Shown: in pieces, positions 5,810 to 13,274 of the stretch
Position numbering within the stretch: position 1 is the stretch's first letter
Layout of the letters: each line of letters opens with the position of its first letter
Source: UBA9337 sp038331135
GTDB taxonomy: Bacteria > Patescibacteriota > Minisyncoccia > Moranbacterales > UBA9337
Assembly: GCA_038331135.1 (NCBI GenBank)
Contig: JBBQOS010000016.1
Span: 1 to 19,150, forward strand
DNA length: 19,150 nt
Reading direction: 5' to 3'
Position numbers and translations under genes: made by a program
Notes under the pieces: generated by a model
The model's input: only the letters and a program-made list of their open reading frames with translations
Databases searched by the model: none
What the model was told of the DNA's origin: nothing

Positions 5810-8377
5810 ATGGAAAGAAATAATTTTTCGAAGTTTGAAAGTGGCGCTAGAGTGGATATTGTAAATAGTAGTAATATAAACAAGGAAGTCTTTGAACCCA
5901 AAAAGCCACTAGGGAAAAATGGGGATTTTAAGAAAAATATTTTTGATAAAATTATACTTTTCAGTTTCTTTATGTTATTTTTTGGATTGCCTATTTTCTT
6001 CACGGGCCTTTCTTTTCAGGGGGTAGTTTTTGAGAAACAAATTTATTTTTATTTTTGGGTTTTGGTAGCCTTGGTATCTTGGGTGGCAAAAGGCGTGATG
6101 GCTGGAGAAATGAAAATAAAGCGAACTGCACTGGATATTCCAATCGTAGCTTTTTTGGCCGTTTATTTAATTTCAGCTTTCTTTTCTGTAGATAAATGGC
6201 ACAGTTTTTGGGGATTTTTTGGTGATCCATCTCGAGGTCTTTTGAGTGTTTTATCTGTGGTAGCCATCTATTATCTGATTCTGAGTAACTTTAGCGCCAA
6301 GACATTAAAATGGTCTTTGATTGGACTGGTGTCTTCAAGTATGCTAGTTTCAATTTTCTCTTTGATAGTTTTTTTGGGGATAAAAATTTTGCCAGATAGC
6401 GTGGGCGCTTTTGTTCCGCTTAGTTTGATTGGGACCGTTACTGGACTTAGAGTTTTCCTGGGCATGATGATTCCCTTGCTTATTTTAGTTTCCTTTAAAA
6501 TGAACGAGCACAAGAAAAAGAGCATGAATGTGTTGGGTTATGTTATTTTGGCTTTTGTGCCGATTAATCTTTTGATTGTGTCAATGCTCTTTGAGCTGAC
6601 TGTTTCCGTTATAATTTTATTTGGAGTAGGTTTCTTCTTACTTTATATTCTTTCTCATATTGTTAGACCAAAAGAGAATCTAGCCTGGATTCCGATGGTG
6701 GCTTTTGTTTTGACTATGATTGTATTGATGTCAGGATCAAATAAATTAGCTAAAGTTAACGCGCCGATAGAGGTGGCTCCTGATTTAAGAGTTTCCTGGG
6801 AGATTGCTAAGGGTGGCTTAAGAGAAAATGCTATTTTTGGTTCTGGTCCAGGGACTTATGGATTTGATTTTTCTAAATATAAGCCACAGAGCTTTAACGA
6901 AAATATTTTTTACGGAATAAGATTTTATCAGGGGACAGGGCTATTTTTTGAAAGCTTCTCCACTTTGGGAGTATTAGGATTGGTGTCAATGTTGGTGGTG
7001 ATAATTGTTTTTGTAAACATATCTATATATCTAATCAGTCGAGATAGAGAAAAAAATAAACTCTATTCATTAGGGTTATTGTCAGCAACTATAATTTTAA
7101 TAATCAGCAGTTTACTTTTTAGAGTAGAAGGAACAATTTTGTTGTTGGCGGGACTTTTGGCTTCAATCACTATGGCAGTTATTTTCCTAGAAAGCGGTAT
7201 GGAAGATAAATATTTGAAGTTATCTCTTAAGGCTTCACCTAAATTTGCTCTAACTTTAGCTTTTATATTTATTATCGTGAGTGCCGGAGTAGCTACTTTG
7301 TTTGTGTATATTGGTAAAGCTTATTTGGCTGATATTTACGCGGGTAAGGCGATTCGTGAAAAATCAGTGACCGAGGCTGGTTCAATTAGCAGCCTAGCTA
7401 GAGCTATCGCTTTAAATAGTAAAGAGGGCAGATATTACTCTCGAGTTGGTCAGGAATACATGGTGTTGGCCAATGAGGAGGCCTCTAAGCCAGAAGGTGA
7501 AATGGATACTAATAAGATAAGTGCTTATGTGAGTGGAGCTGTAGCTTATGCCAAGGAGGGGGTAGCAAAAATGCCCAATGATGCTTTGGCTGTATCAGTT
7601 TTAGCTCAAATTTATGAAAGCCTTTCTATGCAGGTGGATAGCACTTTAGGGCTAGCTCTTAAATCATACGAAGATCTTTTAGCTCTAGAGCCGCACAATC
7701 CGGTAGTGTATTTAAAATTGGGTCAAATCAAAATAGTTCCTGCCTTAAAAGAAAGTGATGAAGCAAAAAAGAAAGCTATGATAGCGGAGGCAATGGATTA
7801 TTTTGAAAAATCCGTTAAAGAAAAGACTAATTTTGCTGAAGGATATTATTATTTAGCTGTAACTCAAAATGCCTTGGATAAAAAAGATGAATCAATTGAA
7901 TCTTTGACCAATGCAGTAAACAATGATAGAAAAAATTTAACTTATTTATTCAATCTAGGTAGAGCTTTCCAAGAAAAGGGCGGTGAAACAGATATTGATA
8001 ACGCAACCAAGTTATTTGAATATATTATCAGTGTTAACTCGGAAGAATTAAATACCATCTTTGCACTAGGAACGCTTTATGAAAAGAAAGGTGAAAAGGA
8101 TAAAGCAGTGGAGAAATATGAAAAAGTTATAGAAATTGTTAAAAAGCTTGGAAATGATAGCGAGGAAACTATCACAAAATTAAATAAAATGATTAGTAAT
8201 ACTAAGGCTGGGATAGCTAATAGTCTTGAAAACAGTAGTCAGACCATAGAGAATAATCAATCCAGTAATACTCCCGCTCAAGATGTAAATCTGATTGGGC
8301 CAGCCCCAACTCAAAATCCAGTTAACCCAACAACTCCTCCAGTCACTAACCCGACTGACCAAATTCCAAGTAACTAA
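5810..8377 (+). CDS. O-antigen ligase / polymerase-like multipass membrane protein with C-terminal TPR region
   Basis: 855 residues. After a polar start, about 12-13 membrane segments occupy residues 48 to roughly 505. The loop with GSGPGTYGFDFSKYKP (near residues 344-359) is the periplasmic loop signature of the Wzy/WaaL-type O-antigen ligase family, which transfers or polymerises lipid-linked glycans; this suggests surface-glycan or glycoprotein assembly. From about 570 to 790 the protein turns into TPR-like helical repeats (for example EGYYYLAVTQNALDKKDES, TYLFNLGRAFQEKGG and NTIFALGTLYEKKGEKDKA), probably outside the membrane. The last 60 residues are Asn/Pro/Thr/Gln-rich low complexity. 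Ligase-TPR fusions are common among Patescibacteria. Substrate and acceptor cannot be read from sequence. A start at 5810 is favoured by the promoter and N-terminal topology. Confidence 0.8.
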   Translation: MERNNFSKFESGARVDIVNSSNINKEVFEPKKPLGKNGDFKKNIFDKIILFSFFMLFFGLPIFFTGLSFQGVVFEKQIYFYFWVLVALVSWVAKGVMAGEMKIKRTALDIPIVAFLAVYLISAFFSVDKWHSFWGFFGDPSRGLLSVLSVVAIYYLILSNFSAKTLKWSLIGLVSSSMLVSIFSLIVFLGIKILPDSVGAFVPLSLIGTVTGLRVFLGMMIPLLILVSFKMNEHKKKSMNVLGYVILAFVPINLLIVSMLFELTVSVIILFGVGFFLLYILSHIVRPKENLAWIPMVAFVLTMIVLMSGSNKLAKVNAPIEVAPDLRVSWEIAKGGLRENAIFGSGPGTYGFDFSKYKPQSFNENIFYGIRFYQGTGLFFESFSTLGVLGLVSMLVVIIVFVNISIYLISRDREKNKLYSLGLLSATIILIISSLLFRVEGTILLLAGLLASITMAVIFLESGMEDKYLKLSLKASPKFALTLAFIFIIVSAGVATLFVYIGKAYLADIYAGKAIREKSVTEAGSISSLARAIALNSKEGRYYSRVGQEYMVLANEEASKPEGEMDTNKISAYVSGAVAYAKEGVAKMPNDALAVSVLAQIYESLSMQVDSTLGLALKSYEDLLALEPHNPVVYLKLGQIKIVPALKESDEAKKKAMIAEAMDYFEKSVKEKTNFAEGYYYLAVTQNALDKKDESIESLTNAVNNDRKNLTYLFNLGRAFQEKGGETDIDNATKLFEYIISVNSEELNTIFALGTLYEKKGEKDKAVEKYEKVIEIVKKLGNDSEETITKLNKMISNTKAGIANSLENSSQTIENNQSSNTPAQDVNLIGPAPTQNPVNPTTPPVTNPTDQIPSN

Positions 8378-8467
8378 TAAATAAAGTAAGAGCTAGTAGC
8401 TAAGTAGTAGGTAGCCCATGGGATCAAAAAGGCTAAAAAGCTAATTAACTAAAAGCTAAATAATTAT

Positions 8468-8782
8468 ATGGTGATAGAGTTTACAGACAAAAACTTTAAA
8501 GAGGAAGTAATTGAAAGCGACAAGGTAGTCTTGGTCGATTTTTGGGCACCTTGGTGTGGACCGTGTCAGATGATGGGACCAATAATCAATGATTTAGCTA
8601 CAGAGATAGGTGATGACTTCAAAATAGGTAAAATTAATGTTGATGAAAATTCAAATATTGCTTCAGAATATGGAATAATGTCCATACCAGCAATAAAAAT
8701 ATTTAAAGGCGGTAAGATAGTCAAAGAATTTGTAGGAATACAAAATAAAGATACTCTGAAAGAAGAGCTAAAAAACATCTAA
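8468..8782 (+). CDS. trxA: Thioredoxin
   Basis: 104 residues, the normal length for thioredoxin. The active site FWAPWC30-G-P-C33 and the cis-proline in SIP74A are present. No signal peptide, so it is cytoplasmic: a protein-disulfide reductase that normally receives electrons from thioredoxin reductase (not in this window). It follows the O-antigen-ligase/TPR gene by 90 bp of repetitive A/G-rich sequence and precedes the next gene by 6 bp, so it is probably cotranscribed with the downstream membrane-anchored protein. The gene symbol rests on the canonical active site; other thioredoxin-fold paralogues exist in such genomes. Confidence 0.9.
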   Translation: MVIEFTDKNFKEEVIESDKVVLVDFWAPWCGPCQMMGPIINDLATEIGDDFKIGKINVDENSNIASEYGIMSIPAIKIFKGGKIVKEFVGIQNKDTLKEELKNI

Positions 8783-8788
8783 ATAAAA

Positions 8789-10591
8789 ATGAACAAAAAA
8801 AGAATATTTTTATTAATTAGTTTTTTCTTGATGGGGGCTTTTGTTTTTGGCTTGGTTATTTTTAATAAAGATAAGCTATTTGTTAAAGAAAATAAATCTA
8901 ATTACAAAAATTATTCGTTAGAGAAAAAAGTCACTAGTCAAAAAATGCTCGCTAATAAAAGAGAAGTTAGTTGCCAAGATAGCTGGGAAAAATATGAAAA
9001 TGATGTTTTAGGAATAGGCTTTTGTTATCCCAAAAAATGGGGTGGGGTTTTCATTGAGCCGATTAAAGAGTTGTCATCATTGCCAGGCGCATTAAATGAA
9101 TATTCTCAAGATGAACACAATAGTTATAACAGCTCTTTGTTTGTTAAATTTGAGGAAATCGAGGGGAATCTTCAAAAAAAAGAAGGCAATAAAGTGGAGT
9201 TGCGTATTTTTAATGAAAATTATCAGGGAGAAAATTATCCTAACTCGCGCGCTTATGAAAAAGGCTATGTGGATAATATCGGAGATTTAAAAAGGACTAA
9301 AAATATTTGCGATTACCGGATAAATTTTACTGAACTTTGGGATGAACAAGGAAGGATGACTGAGTTTGGGAGTCAATGCAACAAAGGAGTAAAAACCAGA
9401 ATAGTAAATCATGAACAATATTTTGACAAAGCTCTTTACTCCTATGATTTAGAATCATTGGCTTATTTAAATTTGCAAAACAATTTTTTTGATAATGTTT
9501 TAATTAAGAAAAGCTATTTGCATATTAGCCAAGTGGAAAAAAAGATAGGTGATTTTAATCAAATATTTGAAGCAAAAGATTATCCAAGTAGCGTGGATAA
9601 TGCTGAAATAATTTCTCAAGAAGAATTTATTAGTCAAAAAGAAGAGTTTATTAAATTTGTATCTAGCGTTTATAGTTACTCGCCAGTTGTGCCAGAGAAA
9701 AAAGATTTTCAAGAAAACAAGGATGAAGAAGAAAATATTACTTTGATTCGAAAGTATTATTGGATGCTAGAAAATCAAAAATTAGAAGAAGTTTATCAAA
9801 TGAACAATCGTATCAGTACATCCTTGGAAGAATTTAAAACTACTCATGCCAAGATACGCTTAGCTGTAACGAGAAATTTCGAAAAAATAAACGATAATAC
9901 TTATAATTTTTTCTTAGATTATCAGGAGCATAACAAACCCAAGTTAGTCTATCGGCTGACACTGCGAATAATAAATAACAAAATTGAAATTATTACTACC
10001 GAAGAAATAACCTCCGAAATGGTAAAATTTGATAATCTTACAGCTTACGCTAAAAAGCAAAATGGTAAAAGTTTTGTCATCTTAGAGCAGTATAAAGTAG
10101 CCATTGTCGTAGATGAGGGTCTGGCTGAATATGATCAGGCTTATTCAAATTTAGGGGAGGTTAAGTTTTTTAGTGATATAAAATTTTCCCAATCAGGTAA
10201 ATATTTACTTTATCGTATGGGTGGTTGGGAATGGTCAAAAAATTATGTTTATGACATTGAAAAAATGGTGCCGGTTTTAGAATACGATTCTGGACTAAGC
10301 GGATTTACTAGGGACGAGCAAAGCTTCTTCGTGTGTAGCAGTGCAGGTATGAGTTCTACTGCGACTGGAATTGTCTATGGGGTACCTGAATTTAAGAAAA
10401 ATTTTGAATTATTTGATGTCAGTAGTAACGAAATAATAAATGTAGCTTGCAAGTATGCTGAAGATAAAAATGAGTTAATTTTTGTTTATGATAAAGGTTG
10501 CGATGAGAATGATAAAAATTGTAAAAAATATGAAGTGGTATATTCTTTCGGAGAAGATAAAATGATAAGTAGTAGAGCTATTGATAATTAA
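8789..10591 (+). CDS. Large membrane-anchored extracytoplasmic protein of unknown function
   Basis: 600 residues, not recognised. Residues 4-27 are an uncleaved signal-anchor (basic MNKKR, then a hydrophobic stretch), so the rest should face outward. There is no lipobox. The region around 62-90 (ENDVLGIGFCYPKKWGG) resembles the F-x-Y-P-x-x-W opening of PsbP-like secreted domains, a weak resemblance only. The middle (about 245-345) is charged and helical. The last 150 residues contain SQSGKYLLYRMGGWEWSKNY and a second W/Y/G-rich strand pattern, suggesting beta-propeller-like blades. Several cysteines (for example in EVSCQDSW, GFCYP, NICDY, SQCNKG, VACKY, KGCDENDKNC) could form disulfides. It lies 6 bp after thioredoxin, so the two are probably in one transcript. 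Confidence 0.6.
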   Translation: MNKKRIFLLISFFLMGAFVFGLVIFNKDKLFVKENKSNYKNYSLEKKVTSQKMLANKREVSCQDSWEKYENDVLGIGFCYPKKWGGVFIEPIKELSSLPGALNEYSQDEHNSYNSSLFVKFEEIEGNLQKKEGNKVELRIFNENYQGENYPNSRAYEKGYVDNIGDLKRTKNICDYRINFTELWDEQGRMTEFGSQCNKGVKTRIVNHEQYFDKALYSYDLESLAYLNLQNNFFDNVLIKKSYLHISQVEKKIGDFNQIFEAKDYPSSVDNAEIISQEEFISQKEEFIKFVSSVYSYSPVVPEKKDFQENKDEEENITLIRKYYWMLENQKLEEVYQMNNRISTSLEEFKTTHAKIRLAVTRNFEKINDNTYNFFLDYQEHNKPKLVYRLTLRIINNKIEIITTEEITSEMVKFDNLTAYAKKQNGKSFVILEQYKVAIVVDEGLAEYDQAYSNLGEVKFFSDIKFSQSGKYLLYRMGGWEWSKNYVYDIEKMVPVLEYDSGLSGFTRDEQSFFVCSSAGMSSTATGIVYGVPEFKKNFELFDVSSNEIINVACKYAEDKNELIFVYDKGCDENDKNCKKYEVVYSFGEDKMISSRAIDN

Positions 10592-10650
10592 TTTTCAATA
10601 ACCCATTTTCATTTTATTAAAAAATTTAAAATCCTAAGTTGACTAGCTGT

Positions 10651-11247
10651 ATGTTAAAAAATTTAGTTTACAATTTGAAAATTAAGAATGCGATTCGTTT
10701 TTCGATTAAAACTCACGAAGTTTACCAAAAACAAAAAAGAAAAGGCAAGGATATCGCGTACGTTACTCATCCGATGACGGTAGGAATAATTTTAGCTATG
10801 GTTGGCGCAAAAGAGGAGGTCATAATCTCGGGAATTCTTCATGATACTATTGAAGATAGCATTTTGGAAAAAAAAGTGGATAAGAAAATGATAGAAAAGA
10901 GATTTGGTGAAAAAGTAGCTGAAATTGTGGATAGCGTTAGTGAAGATAATAAAACACTGGGCTGGGAAATTCGCAAAGAAGAAGCGCGAGAAAATATAAA
11001 AAAATTCAACCAGGATTCTCTTTTTGTAAAATCCGCAGATGTGATAAGTAATGTTACTGAATTAATAGATGATTATATCGTTTATGGCGATGCAGCTTTT
11101 AGCCGTTTCGGTGGACCCAAAGAAAAGGTAATCGTCAACTATCTGGAAGTAATGAAAATCATTTTAAAAAAATGGCCCGCTAATCCCTTGGCTAGAGATT
11201 TAAAAAATTTATCAAAAGAATTTATAAAGATATGTCCTATCAAATAG
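10651..11247 (+). CDS. HD-domain (p)ppGpp hydrolase-like protein, stand-alone SpoT/MESH1 type
   Basis: 198 residues from the ATG. A TTG at 10639 would add four residues, but ATG is preferred. The RelA/SpoT hydrolase-type HD domain is complete: H40 (YVTHPMTV), H64-D65-x-x-E68-D69 (GILHDTIED) and D130 with N134 (KSADVISN) correspond to the metal ligands and catalytic acidic pair of SpoT-HD and MESH1. WEIRKEEARENI matches the conserved W-x-x-R-K segment. No synthetase, TGS or ACT domain follows, so it would be a small alarmone hydrolase or a relative acting on another nucleotide pyrophosphate or NADPH (as MESH1 does). It is probably cytoplasmic. It starts 59 bp after the preceding gene without a clear promoter, and ends in TAG. 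The domain is sure; the physiological substrate is inferred. Confidence 0.8.
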   Translation: MLKNLVYNLKIKNAIRFSIKTHEVYQKQKRKGKDIAYVTHPMTVGIILAMVGAKEEVIISGILHDTIEDSILEKKVDKKMIEKRFGEKVAEIVDSVSEDNKTLGWEIRKEEARENIKKFNQDSLFVKSADVISNVTELIDDYIVYGDAAFSRFGGPKEKVIVNYLEVMKIILKKWPANPLARDLKNLSKEFIKICPIK

Positions 11248-11306
11248 CAACGTAAGTGAAAAACGATAGTGTTTGTTTTGTTGCTAAAATAACTCTGAAA
11301 TGACTT

Positions 11307-11335
11307 TTGACAACTTATCCCCAAGATGTTAACAT
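11307..11335 (+). promoter_or_regulatory. Promoter of the arsR-like cluster
   Basis: A consensus -35 TTGACA (11307-11312), a 17-bp spacer and a -10 TAACAT (11330-11335, four of six matches) precede the arsR-like start at 11365. The -10 overlaps the left arm of the inverted repeat, an arrangement expected for repression by occlusion. Confidence 0.65.
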
Positions 11336-11356
11336 ACTAATGTAAATTAGTATGTT
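11331..11356. promoter_or_regulatory. Perfect inverted-repeat operator for the ArsR-family regulator
   Basis: AACATACTAAT (11331-11341), spacer GTAA, then ATTAGTATGTT (11346-11356): 11-bp arms with no mismatch. It covers the -10 and predicted transcription start and ends 8 bp before the start codon. ArsR/SmtB repressors bind such A/T-rich dyads at their own promoters and release them when metal binds. Assignment to the adjacent regulator is inferred from position. Confidence 0.75.
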
Positions 11357-11364
11357 TTTAGATT

Positions 11365-11676
11365 ATGGATTTGGATTGCTTTAGTAAAATAAAAGGGGAA
11401 AATAAAAATCTCTCAGAGGTTTATAATTTTTTAAAAATTATCTCAGATAAAAACAGATTGAAAATTTTTTGTCTTTTAAAAAAGAAGCCCCTGTGCGTTT
11501 GCAAGATTTTTCAAGCGCTGAATATTTCCCAAAAATTAACCTCTCATCATTTAGGACAGCTTAGGAGAGCTGGAATTTTAGATATGAGGAAAGAGGGGAG
11601 TTTTGTATATTACAGTTTAAATAAAAAAGTTTTAAAAGAAAAAAATAAATTGTTAAATAAATTAATCAATAAATAA
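11365..11676 (+). CDS. ArsR/SmtB-family metal-responsive repressor
   Basis: 103 residues, the typical length. A winged helix-turn-helix spans about 17-88, with recognition helix SQKLTSHHLGQLRRAGIL and wing RKEGSFVYYSLN. The helix before it carries C44-V-C46, the metal-binding box of ArsR-type sensors (ELCVCDL in the family), here followed by K rather than D and without the third cysteine of E. coli ArsR. C5 could complete a three-thiolate site as in CadC/ArsR variants. As(III), Sb(III), Cd or Pb are the usual inducers of this site type. It is the first gene of a three-gene cluster, ends 1 bp before the thioredoxin-fold gene, and has its own perfect dyad operator. The regulated function is probably the downstream permease. 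Confidence 0.9.
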   Translation: MDLDCFSKIKGENKNLSEVYNFLKIISDKNRLKIFCLLKKKPLCVCKIFQALNISQKLTSHHLGQLRRAGILDMRKEGSFVYYSLNKKVLKEKNKLLNKLINK

Positions 11677-11677
11677 A

Positions 11678-11983
11678 ATGAAAATTAAAATTTTGGGTAC
11701 AGGTTGTCCTAATTGTAAAAGATTGGAAGATAATGTTAAAAAAGTTTTAGAGGAATTAAAAATAGAAGTGGCTTTAGAAAAAATAACAGACATCGGAGAA
11801 ATCATGAGTTATGGTGTGATGGGGACACCTGCCTTGGTAGTTGATGGGGTGGTCAAAGTTTATGGAAGAGTTCCTGGTAAGGACGAGATAAAAAAGATAT
11901 TAGAAAGTGATATTAAGAATGATTTGCCCACTACCAGCGAGAGTGGCGGATGCTGTGCTTGCTTTCGCGGAGGAAGTTGCTAA
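11678..11983 (+). CDS. Small thioredoxin/glutaredoxin-fold redox protein (redox-active disulfide 2 type) with Cys-rich tail
   Basis: 101 residues. The first 77 form a compact thioredoxin fold: MKIKILGTGC10-P-N-C13 with the CxxC near the N-terminus, a helix (KRLEDNVKKVLEELKIE), and the GVMGTPALVVDG segment containing the cis-proline. This matches the MTH895/TM0996 small redox protein family, often found beside ArsR and ArsP-type permease genes. The tail after residue 82 is unusual: GG-C92-C93-A-C95-F-R-G-G-S-C101 adds four cysteines in ten residues, which may bind soft metal(loid)s or take part in thiol exchange. It is cytoplasmic, with no signal peptide. It begins 1 bp after arsR, so it is surely cotranscribed with it. 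Confidence 0.85.
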   Translation: MKIKILGTGCPNCKRLEDNVKKVLEELKIEVALEKITDIGEIMSYGVMGTPALVVDGVVKVYGRVPGKDEIKKILESDIKNDLPTTSESGGCCACFRGGSC

Positions 11984-12083
11984 ATATATAAATTAAATTT
12001 ACGGAAAATAATAATAAAATTTTTAGCGGGACAAAAAAACAAGTTGTCTGGGATTTATTGTAGTCAGTAGCTTGTTAAATATT

Positions 12084-12089
12084 TAATTT
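12084..12089 (+). promoter_or_regulatory. Possible second -10 for the permease, leaderless spacing
   Basis: TAATTT fits the TANNNT pattern and ends 6 nt before the permease ATG at 12096. This would give the permease a transcript of its own besides the arsR operon message. It is weak in sequence and the surrounding DNA is A/T-rich. Confidence 0.2.
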
Positions 12090-12095
12090 ATTATA

Positions 12096-13067
12096 ATGAA
12101 CATATTTTATCCTATCCAACTATTCGCCAGCTGGCTGACTTATTCAGTTTTTGGTCTTGCCAAAGAAACGCTACTGGCTTCTGCTGTCAATTTCTTTATT
12201 TTTGATACAATCAAAATCCTGCTACTTTTAGCCGTGATTATTTTTGTTGTTTCAATTATTCGTTCCTTTTTACCTCCGGAAAGAATCAGAAAAATATTAT
12301 CTCATGAAAAAAAATATTTCGGTAATATTTTGGCTGCTCTCTTGGGAATTATTACGCCCTTTTGTTCTTGCAGTGCCGTACCATTGTTTATTGGATTTGT
12401 GCAAGCGGGTGTTCCACTGGGGACTGCATTTTCTTTTTTGGTGGCTTCGCCAATGATTAACGAGGTGGCTCTGGTTTTGCTGTTTGGATTGTTCGGTTGG
12501 AAAATAGCTTTACTATATATTTGGAGTGGCTTAACAATTGCGATTTTATCAGGAATCTTGATTGGAAAACTAAAGGTAAAAAATCTAGTGGAGGAATTTG
12601 TGTATAAAAATAAATTTAATGGAGAGTTTAAAATGCAGGAGATGAGCTGGAGGGAGAGAAATAATTATGCTAAAAATTATGCTTGGGATATTATTAAAAA
12701 AGTTTGGCTGTATATAATTATAGGAGTTGGAATTGGAGCTTGGATTCACGGTTATGTGCCAACTGATTTTTTAGCTCAATATGCTGGGGCGGATAAATGG
12801 TATGCCGTGCCCTTGGCAGTAATCATTGGAATTCCACTTTATGCTAATGCAGCGGGAATTATTCCACTAGTGAGTGCGCTTACCGAAAAGGGCGTGGCGC
12901 TAGGGACGACTTTGGCCTTTATGATGGCAGTAACAGCGCTTTCTCTTCCCGAATTCATGATTCTTAAGAAAGTAATGAAAATAAAATTGATTGTAATTTT
13001 TGCTAGCATTGTGGGAATTGGTATAATTTTTACAGGCTATTTATTTAATGTGATTATTAGATTTTAA
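12096..13067 (+). CDS. ArsP_1 / DUF318-family permease
   Basis: 323 residues, with about eight membrane segments in two halves separated by a polar loop (about 165-200). The family signature is clear: GIITPFC90-S-C92-SAVPLFIGFVQAGVPLG followed by FLVASPMINEVAL in the first half, and IPLYANAAGIIPLVSAL plus LSLPEFMILKK in the second. Characterised ArsP members export trivalent organoarsenicals and the paired cysteines in the FCSCS motif are implicated in substrate handling; the wider family is functionally open. Its place 112 bp after the ArsR and small redox genes supports a metal(loid) detoxification role, so the cluster reads as sensor, redox/thiol carrier and pump. The exact substrate is not visible from the sequence. 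The start at 12096 agrees with the expected N-terminal topology. Confidence 0.85.
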   Translation: MNIFYPIQLFASWLTYSVFGLAKETLLASAVNFFIFDTIKILLLLAVIIFVVSIIRSFLPPERIRKILSHEKKYFGNILAALLGIITPFCSCSAVPLFIGFVQAGVPLGTAFSFLVASPMINEVALVLLFGLFGWKIALLYIWSGLTIAILSGILIGKLKVKNLVEEFVYKNKFNGEFKMQEMSWRERNNYAKNYAWDIIKKVWLYIIIGVGIGAWIHGYVPTDFLAQYAGADKWYAVPLAVIIGIPLYANAAGIIPLVSALTEKGVALGTTLAFMMAVTALSLPEFMILKKVMKIKLIVIFASIVGIGIIFTGYLFNVIIRF

Positions 13068-13274
13068 GGAATAAAATCTTTCGAAAATAAGAATGTATGT
13101 GCTATAATAGGGGCATATTAAAGAATAAATCTTATACTCAAAAAACAATCAATAAAATAACAAAAGGATTAAATCGCTTCCTGTTGGGGTTATTTTTTTA
13201 GATGAGTAGGCCAAACTAGTTAATGATTTTCATCATACAGTCTGTTCTCTGATAATTAAAAAATAATTTAAAAT
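13068..13274. other. Leader region of the P-type ATPase gene
   Basis: 207 bp between the permease and the ATPase gene. After the extended -10 promoter, the leader of about 160 nt is A/T-rich and ends with an eight-base T-run at 13192-13199. I could not draw a strong hairpin before that T-run, so attenuation or a riboswitch is only a possibility. Confidence 0.3.
13100..13108 (+). promoter_or_regulatory. Extended -10 promoter upstream of the P-type ATPase
   Basis: TGCTATAAT at 13100-13108 is a perfect extended -10 (TGn plus TATAAT). A weak TTCGAA lies at the -35 distance. It lies about 165 bp before the ATPase start, leaving a long leader. Confidence 0.6.

Noticed and set aside
11245..11286. 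Hairpin TAGCAAC/GTTGCTA after the HD-domain gene as terminator
   Set aside because: Seven-bp stem with a loop of 28 nt, no T-run afterwards and it includes the stop codon; too weak to call.
13192..13199. T-run in the ATPase leader as an attenuator or riboswitch terminator
   Set aside because: No stable hairpin could be paired immediately upstream, and no known riboswitch core was recognised.
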